In this document: positions 1 through 5,767 of the stretch, piece after piece | Layout: each line of letters starts with the position of its first letter | How positions within the stretch are numbered: position 1 is the first letter of the stretch | From: Roseibacillus sp. | Lineage (GTDB): Bacteria; Verrucomicrobiota; Verrucomicrobiae; Verrucomicrobiales; Akkermansiaceae | Reading direction: 5' to 3' | NCBI GenBank assembly: GCA_002723015.1 | Contig: PBNG01000011.1 | Location: forward strand, 15,714-22,653 | Length of the DNA: 6,940 bases | Notes under the pieces: model-generated | The model's input: only the letters and a program-made list of their open reading frames with translations | What the model was told of the DNA's origin: nothing | Database searches by the model: none | Program-made: the position numbers and the translations under genes

Positions 1-233
1 CTAAGGATGTTATGATCCGAGAGCGCCAGGAAGTCATACCCCTGCTCCTTGTACCAATCGACCACCATATCGGGAAAATCATTCCCATCACTCCAGAGCG
101 TATGGGTATGGGTATTTCCCTTGAACCAGGGCAGGGATTTCACTTCTTCCCTTTTCTCCGGGCTCCGCGTCCAGAACAGGCTCACTCCGAGGCCGAGTAC
201 GGCTGCCCCTAACAACAGATGGTATTTCCTCAT
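1..233 (-). CDS. PHP-domain phosphoesterase-like protein, membrane-anchored or secreted (3' part outside window)
   Basis: Reading left from an ATG at 231-233 gives 77 open codons with no stop before the window edge, so only the N-terminal part is present. Residues 1-3 are MRK, and residues 5-21 are a hydrophobic stretch (LLLGAAVLGLGV) that looks like a signal anchor or uncleaved signal peptide. The PHP fold follows at once: residues 40-50 are NTHTHTLWSDG, with the metal-binding HxH at H42 and H44, and residues 70-74 are ALSDH, the second PHP motif with D73 and H74. PHP domains are metal-dependent phosphoesterase or related hydrolase folds. The export signal places this one outside the cytoplasm, so it is not the DNA-polymerase or histidinol-phosphatase type. 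The substrate cannot be told. It lies 49 bp downstream of the DUF1080 gene on the same strand and may be co-transcribed with it. The family call is strong and the function is open. Confidence 0.85.
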   Translation of the reverse strand, partial: MRKYHLLLGAAVLGLGVSLFWTRSPEKREEVKSLPWFKGNTHTHTLWSDGNDFPDMVVDWYKEQGYDFLALSDHNIL

Positions 234-260
234 GGCTCTGACCTAACAGATCATTCGTCC

Positions 261-281
261 GAGCATGCCTCTGGAGCATGC
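261..281. repeat. GAGCATGC direct repeat with a GCATGC hairpin in the intergenic gap
   Basis: GAGCATGC occurs at 261-268 and again at 274-281, in the 49-bp gap between the DUF1080 stop and the PHP start. Because GCATGC is self-complementary, the copies can also pair as a 6-bp stem with a 7-nt loop. No T-run follows on either strand, so a terminator is not supported. It could be a small regulatory or mRNA-processing structure, or chance. Confidence 0.3.
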
Positions 282-282
282 A

Positions 283-1044
283 TCACTTTGTATACCCCTG
301 TATTTTCCGGGACTCCTCCGCACCGATTTCCCGGACAAAGACGTTACGCCAGCGGATTTCGCCACCGTGGGTCTGCAATTGAATAGGACCTCTCTCTGGA
401 AGCGGACCTTTCTTGTTGAAGTAGTTCTGTAGACGCGCATGGTCCACCACCAGCTTTTCATTCAGGTAAATGGTAACCAGATTCCCGGCCATGATGATGC
501 GAAAGCTGTTCCACTGACCGAAGGGCTTGTCGGCAAGCACAAGGGGATCTTTCCCTGGCCAGTTCTTCGGATTATTCCAGAGCCCTCCCGAGCCCTTGTC
601 GGCACCAATATTCCACTTCCCACCCTCCTTGGTGTAGTCCCAGATCTGAACCTGAGGAATCCCCCGAAGATAGATCCCACTATCCGCCTTCGCCACCGTT
701 CTGTATTCGAGCAACAACTCGAAATCTCCGAAATTTTTCTCCGTACTTAGGTAGAGACCGCGGCCGTCGTTGACCAACTCATTGTTCTCCACGCTCCAGT
801 GCTTGCGGATATCCAACATGCTCTTGGCTTTTTTTTCGGCAAGCTTCTCGGGGCTGAGTGCCATCCACTTCGCCGGGTCTTCGGTTCCAATGCCCCACCA
901 TCCCTTCAAATCCTTTCCATTAAAAAGAGCCGAGAATCCCTCGGGAGGATGGACTCCCGCATGATGATCCGCGTGCGCAGGGATACCTGCGGAAAGAGTT
1001 ATCAACAACGAGATCAAGAACGTGTGAACCATTTTGGATTTCAT
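283..1044 (-). CDS. Secreted DUF1080 family protein (3-keto-disaccharide hydrolase-like)
   Basis: This 253-residue protein begins with a clear signal peptide: positive residues in MKSK, a hydrophobic core at about 7-20, and a probable cleavage after A25 (PAHA). The mature protein matches the DUF1080 / 3-keto-disaccharide hydrolase family, a concanavalin-like jelly roll of this size. Family landmarks are GFSALFNGKDLKGWWG (36-51), the WSVENNELVNDG strand (83-94), FGDFELLLEYR (105-115), DSGIYLRG (121-128), QVQIWDY (131-137), the WNSFRI strand (178-183) and IQLQTHGGEIRWRNVFVREI (221-240). Members act on 3-keto-glycosides or as related carbohydrate hydrolases or lyases in the periplasm or at the surface. 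Start choice: the first ATG gives MKSKMVHTF; M5 is an alternative that also keeps the signal peptide. Neither has a good Shine-Dalgarno sequence. It is transcribed divergently from the sulfatase, and the PHP gene lies downstream. The family is secure; the exact substrate is not. Confidence 0.93.
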   Translation of the reverse strand: MKSKMVHTFLISLLITLSAGIPAHADHHAGVHPPEGFSALFNGKDLKGWWGIGTEDPAKWMALSPEKLAEKKAKSMLDIRKHWSVENNELVNDGRGLYLSTEKNFGDFELLLEYRTVAKADSGIYLRGIPQVQIWDYTKEGGKWNIGADKGSGGLWNNPKNWPGKDPLVLADKPFGQWNSFRIIMAGNLVTIYLNEKLVVDHARLQNYFNKKGPLPERGPIQLQTHGGEIRWRNVFVREIGAEESRKIQGYTK

Positions 1045-1134
1045 AGGTAAAACGAGTGAATAACCGTCGTAGTCTAGACCTCGGAGGGGAAGTGGCTATT
1101 GCAAAATTTTCTCCTCCTTACTATTCCTGGACCA
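1045..1134. promoter_or_regulatory. Divergent intergenic region between the DUF1080 and sulfatase genes
   Basis: This 90-bp region must hold the 5' signals of both divergent genes. It contains the 8-bp palindrome GTCTAGAC (1072-1079) and the AT-rich palindrome AAAATTTT (1103-1110). A TACTAT hexamer at 1119-1124 is a possible -10 element for the sulfatase, and it would place transcription start only a few bases before the ATG at 1135. I cannot pair it with a good -35 box. The purine stretch GGAGGGGA (1082-1089) resembles a Shine-Dalgarno sequence for an alternative TTG start at 1099. The shared position suggests co-regulation of the two genes, which is inference. Confidence 0.4.
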
Positions 1135-2922
1135 ATGCGTCACTTCCCTCTTCTTCTTTTTATCTGGACAGCCCTCTGTGCCCCCTCATCCATTGCGGGT
1201 AAACCCAATCTTGTCCTGATCATCACTGATGATCAGGGATATGGAGACCTTGCCTGCAACGGTCATCCATGGGTTAAAACCCCTCATCTCGACAAGTTAC
1301 ATGCCGAGGCGGTCGCGCTGGATGACTATCACGTCGCCCCCACGTGCTCACCCACGCGCTGCGGCCTTCTCACGGGTCACTGGACCAACCGAACCGGCGT
1401 CTGGCATACTGTCAATGGGCGCTCCATGCTTCGTGAAAACGAAATTACCCTCGGGCAGCTGCTCAAGGATAATGGATACCGGACCGGAATGTTCGGGAAG
1501 TGGCATCTCGGAGACAATTTTCCCTATCGGCCGGAGGACCGGGGATTCACCGAGGTCTATCGCCATGGAGGAGGAGGAGTGGGGCAGACCCCTGATCTAT
1601 GGAATAATAATTATTTCGATGGGCGCTACTGGCACAACGGGAAGATCGTTTCTGCGAGGGGATTCTGCAGTGATGTCTTCTTTGACTACGGTATTCAATT
1701 CATCCGGGACTCTGCCCGTGACCAGAAGCCTTTCTTCGCGTTCATCTCGACCAACGCTCCCCACGGTCCGCTTCATTGCCCCCAGAAATACATGGATCTC
1801 TACCCGGGACGCAGTAAGGCCGAACAGGCCTACTACGGAATGATTACGAACATTGATGACAATGTTGGCCGGACTCGGAGGGTGCTTGAGGAATTAAAGA
1901 TTAGCGATAACACCATTTTCATTTTTACCACCGACAATGGCACGACTCTCGGACGCAACATATTCAATGCTGGCATGAGGGGTTCGAAAGGCAGCGAATA
2001 TGATGGCGGTCACCGCGTTCCCTTCCTTCTCCACTGGCCTGCGGGACAGTTCAGCAAAAAGCGATCAGTCAGAACCCTTACCTCCTTCGTCGATATCGTG
2101 CCAACGCTCCTTGAGCTCTGCGGAGCCAGCAAGATTCCACCTGCTCTCGAGTTCGACGGAATCTCAATTAGCAAGCTTCTACGCCAGGGGGATCACGAGG
2201 GCTGGCCGGATAGATTTTTGATCACTGACTCTCAGCGAGTCCGGGATCCCATAAAATGGCGAAAATCCTCCGTAATGTCTGAAAAATGGCGGTTGGTGAA
2301 TGGCAACGAGCTCTATCAGATCGACCAAGACCCTGGTCAGAAGAAAGACGTTTCTGCAGACAATCCGGATCAGGTCAGAAAAATGCGTGCCTTCTACGAC
2401 AGCTGGTGGGCCGAACTCGAGCCGACTTTTGCACAGACCACTGAGATATACCTTGGTCACGAAAAACACCCTCGCGTCTCGCTGACTTCCCACGACTGGA
2501 TTCAACAGCAGAACCCACCTTGGAACCAGGGTCACATTCGCCGAGGATCCGGGGCGCAGGGCGGAAAACACCTTGGTCACTGGGCAGTCAAGGTCGTCAA
2601 GGCGGGGAAGTATTCCTTCGAGATGCGCCGCTGGCCCGCCGAAGCTGACATCCCCATAAATGCCGGCATTCCAGCGCTGCCGAACGTTCCCGGTTCAAGT
2701 AAGGCCTTCAGTACAATCCCAGGAAAGTCCTTTGACTTTGAGAAAGCTACCCTGCGGATCAATGGTGTTGACCTGGCAACCATCCCGGTCGGAAATACCG
2801 AGAGCTCGGTCAAACTGACCGCAACTCTCACCGCTGGATCACACCGCCTTTCCCCTTTCTTCACTGCATCTAGCGGTGACGAACTTGGCGCATATTATCT
2901 CATCGTCGAGCCTGCTCCCTGA
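1135..2922 (+). CDS. Secreted type I (formylglycine) sulfatase, arylsulfatase family, with extra C-terminal module
   Basis: This 595-residue protein has a signal peptide (MRHFPLLLFIWTALCAPSSIA, cleavage near A21) followed by the sulfatase start NLVLIITDDQGYGD, whose acidic pair D32-D33 is the usual calcium ligand. The sulfatase signature CSPTR places the formylglycine-forming cysteine at C71 (codon 1345-1347) with R75; GKWHLG supplies K122 and H124. NAPHGP (H210), FTTDNGT (D267, N268) and RGSKGS (K285) complete the active site. It hydrolyses sulfate esters and needs a formylglycine-generating enzyme, not seen here. After the catalytic part (to about residue 430) come some 165 residues, including a WAVKVVKAGKYSFEMRRWP segment (483-501), resembling C-terminal modules on other PVC-group sulfatases. 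Start: a TTG at 1099 preceded by GGAGGGGA would add 12 residues, but the ATG at 1135 gives the better signal peptide. Substrate specificity is not readable; a glycan sulfate is likely. Confidence 0.95.
   Translation: MRHFPLLLFIWTALCAPSSIAGKPNLVLIITDDQGYGDLACNGHPWVKTPHLDKLHAEAVALDDYHVAPTCSPTRCGLLTGHWTNRTGVWHTVNGRSMLRENEITLGQLLKDNGYRTGMFGKWHLGDNFPYRPEDRGFTEVYRHGGGGVGQTPDLWNNNYFDGRYWHNGKIVSARGFCSDVFFDYGIQFIRDSARDQKPFFAFISTNAPHGPLHCPQKYMDLYPGRSKAEQAYYGMITNIDDNVGRTRRVLEELKISDNTIFIFTTDNGTTLGRNIFNAGMRGSKGSEYDGGHRVPFLLHWPAGQFSKKRSVRTLTSFVDIVPTLLELCGASKIPPALEFDGISISKLLRQGDHEGWPDRFLITDSQRVRDPIKWRKSSVMSEKWRLVNGNELYQIDQDPGQKKDVSADNPDQVRKMRAFYDSWWAELEPTFAQTTEIYLGHEKHPRVSLTSHDWIQQQNPPWNQGHIRRGSGAQGGKHLGHWAVKVVKAGKYSFEMRRWPAEADIPINAGIPALPNVPGSSKAFSTIPGKSFDFEKATLRINGVDLATIPVGNTESSVKLTATLTAGSHRLSPFFTASSGDELGAYYLIVEPAP
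1215..1237. repeat. 23-bp near-perfect palindrome inside the sulfatase gene
   Basis: Arms 1215-1225 (CCTGATCATCA) and 1227-1237 (TGATGATCAGG) are perfect reverse complements around a single central base. The site lies over the codons for the conserved IITDDQG motif, so the protein constrains much of it. Codon choice may explain the symmetry, and no function is claimed. Confidence 0.5.
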
Positions 2923-2972
2923 AAAAGCCTCTCTGCAGAGAAAATACCAGTCTGAATCCATCGAGTTACTTT

Positions 2973-2993
2973 GCCGAAATGACTCGGCTTTCT
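2973..2993 (+). terminator. Candidate weak terminator after the sulfatase gene
   Basis: A stem of GCCGA (2973-2977) and TCGGC (2984-2988) with a 6-nt AATGAC loop is followed by TTTCT. It lies about 50 bases after the sulfatase stop and before the next gene. The stem is only 5 bp and the T-tract is interrupted, so this is a tentative rho-independent terminator. Upstream, 2930-2941 (TCTCTGCAGAGA) is a perfect 12-bp palindrome without a T-tract. Confidence 0.35.
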
Positions 2994-3008
2994 GCTGCGT
3001 ATCCTGCT

Positions 3009-3092
3009 ATGTCTGACCTCTACCCGGTTGGCCTACATGCCAACCCTCCTTATCCATCACGCTCATCCACCCAGAGAAACTACTCCTCATGA
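3009..3092 (+). CDS. Possible 27-residue leader ORF overlapping the next start
   Basis: An ATG at 3009 opens 27 codons (MSDLYPVGLHANPPYPSRSS, then TQRNYSS) ending in TGA at 3090-3092. That stop overlaps the ATG at 3089 of the next gene in the ATGA arrangement typical of translational coupling. The 3026-3045 hairpin lies inside it. There is no Shine-Dalgarno sequence and no recognised domain or export signal, and an ORF this short can occur by chance. It could be a regulatory leader peptide or mean nothing. Confidence 0.22.
   Translation: MSDLYPVGLHANPPYPSRSSTQRNYSS
3026..3045 (+). promoter_or_regulatory. 7-bp perfect hairpin upstream of the unknown exported-protein gene
   Basis: GGTTGGC (3026-3032) and GCCAACC (3039-3045) form a 7-bp perfect stem with a 6-nt loop (CTACAT), ending 43 bases before the ATG at 3089. 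No T-run follows, so it is not a standard intrinsic terminator. It could be a 5'-UTR structure, a repressor site in DNA form, or a structure affecting the overlapping leader ORF. Confidence 0.45.
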
Positions 3093-4531
3093 TCACACGT
3101 AATTTTCCTATCCCCACTGCTCTCATAGCGGCAGTCACCGCTCTCTTAGGCCTGAGCACCGTGCCCGGGTCAGCAGAAGACACACCAAAGGTGCATCACA
3201 AGCAGCTTATCAACGCTTTGAACCAGAAAAAAATTCAGGCTCTTGCCGAAGCCGAGGAGGCGCAGTTACTGATCTCAGGCTACGAGGAATTCCTCGAAGA
3301 TCCCGAACTAAACGTGGAAGAACGCCCCGAGATCCGGAAAAACCTTATCAAGGAAAGATCGCGCTATAAGGAACACCGGTCGAGGGCGGGACGGATACAG
3401 GTCGCACAGCAGGAACTTCGGCGCCTGCCCCGCGACCCCGCGGTAAACCTCGGAACGTTGAAGGAGACTTATGCCGGCCTGGAGGCTCTCGCCGCGCAGG
3501 GCAAGCAGGCATGGAATCAGGTTCTCGCGACCCGGGAAAAATTTGTGGGCAACCTTGAGCGGGAACACGAGCAGCACCTCCGAGATGCAAAGGAGACACT
3601 TCGCAAACTGAATGTGGAAGCACAGGCAACCGAGCTTCTGATGAACTCTGTTGACCCGGATTCGGGGGACACTTCCGACTCTGAGTTCTTCGTTGCCCTC
3701 AAACTTCCAGCTATCAGGTCTGCCGTAGAGCGGGGATTCCGGATTGCGGCCAACCCGGGAGACGAGAAACGGCAGGCACAAACTACCCTCATCGCTCTGA
3801 TCGCCTACTCACAATATTTCTGGGATCACTACAGCGGGAAACGTTCCCTCCTGACGAAGGACGAACTTCCCCCGGACCGAAACCGCAACATTTTTGGTGT
3901 TCCTGACGGCCAAGTTCTGACCAGTGAAATGATCACGCGTAACAACAGCCACTTTTACTATCTCGCTCCTAAAGCACGCGAGAACTTCAATAAAACGCTG
4001 GAAATGATATGGGGAGACGATGCCGTATCGGTAACGACCTGGAACCAGAAATATGATGAGCCCTTCGCTCGGGCCTGCCGGGCCCTCGCCACGGTTAATG
4101 ATGAGTATCTCGTCCCCAACCCACTGGTTTTTTCTCTCATGGAAAAAATCGAACTCCTACTCAACGAGCTCGATCTTGTTCACAAGTCCATCAGCCAGCT
4201 GGATTCCAATTATCAGACGCAGCTCGCAAAGGCCAAGCAGTTTGGAGACGAGGCGCGCCTCTCCTCAGCACACTACAACGCACAAATCTGGAGCAGGGAA
4301 TCCGAGCGCCTCCTGGCGGGATTTGAGAGCAGCCATGCCCTTCTTGAACAGCAATTGGAGGATTCCCGCAAAGAAGAATGGTTGCCCAATGCCCGCAGGA
4401 TCTCGGAGAGCGCCCTTATCATCGGGAAGGCCCAGAGGCGCTTCTACTCGGTCCGAAAGGTCAAGGAGGAGCTCAAGGCTCTGCTATCGCAGCGAAAGAG
4501 CCTTCCCCAAGGTAGCGAGCCAGCCCTTTGA
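3089..4531 (+). CDS. Exported helix-rich protein of unknown function
   Basis: I do not recognise this 480-residue protein. It has a signal peptide: positive N-region MITRN, hydrophobic core at about 9-22, probable cleavage after A29 (PGSA). The mature part is almost wholly charged and helical. Residues 36-112 and 120-185 look coiled-coil-like, rich in E, K, R, Q, A and L. A Ser/Asp-rich linker (187-198, VDPDSGDTSDSE) leads to a more globular, aromatic centre (about 200-340, with AYSQYFWDHY at 239-248 and SHFYYLAP at 287-294). A second helical segment follows (about 345-470), and a polar tail ends PQGSEPAL. There is one cysteine (C330), no catalytic motif I can name, and no second membrane segment. 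The ATG follows CAGAGA, a weak ribosome site. It lies in the same direction as its neighbours but is separated from them by about 165 bp on each side. It may be a periplasmic structural or scaffold protein; that is a guess. Confidence 0.85.
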   Translation: MITRNFPIPTALIAAVTALLGLSTVPGSAEDTPKVHHKQLINALNQKKIQALAEAEEAQLLISGYEEFLEDPELNVEERPEIRKNLIKERSRYKEHRSRAGRIQVAQQELRRLPRDPAVNLGTLKETYAGLEALAAQGKQAWNQVLATREKFVGNLEREHEQHLRDAKETLRKLNVEAQATELLMNSVDPDSGDTSDSEFFVALKLPAIRSAVERGFRIAANPGDEKRQAQTTLIALIAYSQYFWDHYSGKRSLLTKDELPPDRNRNIFGVPDGQVLTSEMITRNNSHFYYLAPKARENFNKTLEMIWGDDAVSVTTWNQKYDEPFARACRALATVNDEYLVPNPLVFSLMEKIELLLNELDLVHKSISQLDSNYQTQLAKAKQFGDEARLSSAHYNAQIWSRESERLLAGFESSHALLEQQLEDSRKEEWLPNARRISESALIIGKAQRRFYSVRKVKEELKALLSQRKSLPQGSEPAL

Positions 4532-4694
4532 ACCAGGACGCCCTACTTGCACCGGCATCCCAGAGGAGAGCCTCCTCCTGCATCTCCTCACCGGCTCTTT
4601 GAGCTACGGGATGAGAAGGGTTCCAAGCTGTGCCAGACAACACTACCTGCATTAATTTCTTTTCCTGCGGGGTTAAACGGCGACCCTTTATCCT
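4532..4694 (+). promoter_or_regulatory. Intergenic region upstream of the oxidoreductase-deacetylase-deaminase run
   Basis: This 163-bp gap carries a 6-bp hairpin (GAGGAG at 4563-4568, CTCCTC at 4572-4577, 3-nt loop) without a T-tract. An AT-rich patch near 4650-4676 (ATTAATTTC, then GGTTAAAC) could hold a promoter, but I cannot assign convincing -35 and -10 boxes. CACCGGC appears twice (4550-4556 and 4589-4595). No Shine-Dalgarno sequence precedes the ATG at 4695. No convincing small gene was found. Confidence 0.3.
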
Positions 4695-5720
4695 ATGAGC
4701 AGTAATTACAACGTTGGTGTAATCGGTTACGGCTGGGCCGCGGCAGCCCACATTGATGCTCTCAATAAAACCGCACAGGGAAATGTGACCGCAGTCCTCT
4801 CGACACGGAACCTCGACCCGGCAGAGCTTTCATCCACCCACGGGGGCACGATCAAGGTCTACAACGAAATAGATGAGATGCTTGCCGACGACTCTCTCGA
4901 TGTCATCGACATCACCTCTTACCCGGACCAGCATAAGGATCAGGCAATCTCCGCTGCACGAGCCGGCAAGCACGTCATCCTTGAGAAGCCCATTACCCTA
5001 AACCTTGAGGACGCCGAGGAGATAAAGGAGGCGTTTGACTCCAATGGAACCCAAAGCTGCGTCTGTTTAGAGCTCCGTTTCATTTCGCAGTTCACCACCA
5101 TCAAATCCATCATTGATGAGGGACTTATTGGAGACATCCATTACGGTGAAATCGACTACTACCATGGCATCGGCCCCTGGTATGGGCAATACCGCTGGAA
5201 CACCACAAGAGAGAATGGAGGCAGCTCGCTTCTCTCTGCGGGGTGCCATGCCCTTGATGCCCTCCTTCTCTGCATGGGTTCAGAGGTAGAAGAGGTAATG
5301 GCGTACAACGCTCAGTCTTCAAACGAGGTTTTCAGCAGCTACGAATACCCCACGACGACCACCACCATCCTGAAGTTCCGCAACGGCGCGGTAGGCAAGT
5401 GCGCCAGTGTCATCGACTGCTTGATGCCCTACTATTTTCACACTCAGCTCTGTGGCAGTGAGGGCAGTATTCTGGACGACAAGCTGTATTCCTCCAAGCT
5501 CCACCTGCGCGACAAGGCGTGGACCAAGCTGCCAGTCGCTCTCGCAGACTCCGGCGACGTTGCTGACCATCCCTATCAGGACCAGTTCCAAGCCTTTTTT
5601 GATGCGCTTGACAAGGGAGAGCCCATGCCCCTGACCAGTTACGACGATGCGCTCAAGACCTTCCGGGTTGTCTTTGCCGCCGATCAGAGTGCCACTTCCG
5701 GAAACCCTGTCAGGCCCTAG
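4695..5720 (+). CDS. Gfo/Idh/MocA family NAD(P)-dependent oxidoreductase
   Basis: This 341-residue protein has the family's usual length and two-domain layout. The N-terminal Rossmann fold opens with VGVIGYGWAAAAH (7-19, glycine-rich dinucleotide loop) and ends at the signature EKPI (E97, K98, P99), with K98 the expected catalytic lysine. The C-terminal substrate domain carries GGSSLLSAGCHALD (175-188), equivalent to the family's GGGxxxDxGxHxxD; H185 and D188 are kept, and the first Asp is S181. Members oxidise or reduce sugars, inositols, nucleotide sugars or glycosides at a ring hydroxyl. No signal peptide or Tat motif is present, so it should be cytoplasmic. The ATG at 4695 directly precedes the Rossmann strand, with no ribosome site visible. 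The PIG-L gene begins 47 bp downstream, suggesting a shared pathway on an amino sugar. The exact substrate is unknown. Confidence 0.94.
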   Translation: MSSNYNVGVIGYGWAAAAHIDALNKTAQGNVTAVLSTRNLDPAELSSTHGGTIKVYNEIDEMLADDSLDVIDITSYPDQHKDQAISAARAGKHVILEKPITLNLEDAEEIKEAFDSNGTQSCVCLELRFISQFTTIKSIIDEGLIGDIHYGEIDYYHGIGPWYGQYRWNTTRENGGSSLLSAGCHALDALLLCMGSEVEEVMAYNAQSSNEVFSSYEYPTTTTTILKFRNGAVGKCASVIDCLMPYYFHTQLCGSEGSILDDKLYSSKLHLRDKAWTKLPVALADSGDVADHPYQDQFQAFFDALDKGEPMPLTSYDDALKTFRVVFAADQSATSGNPVRP

Positions 5721-5747
5721 GCCATGAGTCGGAGCCTGATCATGCCT
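5710..5747 (+). other. Overlapping alternative stem-loops at the oxidoreductase/deacetylase junction
   Basis: TCAGGC (5710-5715) can pair with GCCTGA (5734-5739). AGGCCATGA (5719-5727) can pair with TCATGCCT (5740-5747), leaving one bulged C. The second stem's left arm lies in the loop of the first, so the two are alternatives or a pseudoknot. No T-run follows. The structures span the oxidoreductase stop codon and could modulate read-through or mRNA processing; this is inference from pairing alone. Confidence 0.3.
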
Positions 5748-5755
5748 TAAACCGA

Positions 5756-5761
5756 TATAAT
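5756..5761 (+). promoter_or_regulatory. Consensus -10 box (TATAAT) abutting the GTG start of the deacetylase
   Basis: An exact TATAAT lies six bases before the GTG at 5768. If it is a sigma-70 -10 box, transcription would be expected to start at or next to the G of the GTG, giving a leaderless mRNA. No good -35 hexamer is visible 15-19 bases upstream (AGCCTG at 17-bp spacing is poor), and no Shine-Dalgarno sequence precedes the GTG. Confidence 0.4.
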
Positions 5762-5767
5762 CCACCC

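Noticed and set aside
1567..1579. GGAGGAGGAGGAG run, resembling a strong Shine-Dalgarno sequence
   Set aside because: It encodes part of the HGGGGVG turn of the sulfatase, and no start codon with a plausible product follows.
1229..1843. 204-codon plus-strand frame inside the sulfatase gene
   Set aside because: It overlaps the catalytic core in another frame. The translation shows no domain and is rich in Ser, Arg and Thr, as expected from a frame-shifted read.
2451..2580. CCTTGGTCAC repeated at 2451-2460 and 2571-2580
   Set aside because: A 10-bp match within a coding region giving LGH twice. The flanks differ and it is too short to suggest a functional repeat.
3929..3943. Second copy of a MITRN-encoding stretch, nearly matching the first 15 bases of the same gene at 3089
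   Set aside because: Only five residues match and the surrounding residues do not, so there is no evidence of internal duplication.
4053..4655. Long open frame overlapping the end of the unknown exported-protein gene in another plus-strand frame (200 codons)
   Set aside because: It overlaps a gene with a signal peptide and coherent helical composition. Its own translation is Ser/Arg/Pro-rich low-complexity with no domain, typical of an out-of-frame shadow.
4689..4694. TATCCT directly before the ATG at 4695
   Set aside because: As a -10 box it would place transcription start inside the gene. TATCCT also occurs at 3000-3005, 6076-6081 and 6573-6578, close to the number expected by chance.
5319..5765. 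148-codon minus-strand open frame opposite the oxidoreductase gene
   Set aside because: It lies antisense to a well-conserved Gfo/Idh/MocA gene, with no recognisable domain or start signal. High-G+C antisense frames commonly stay open.
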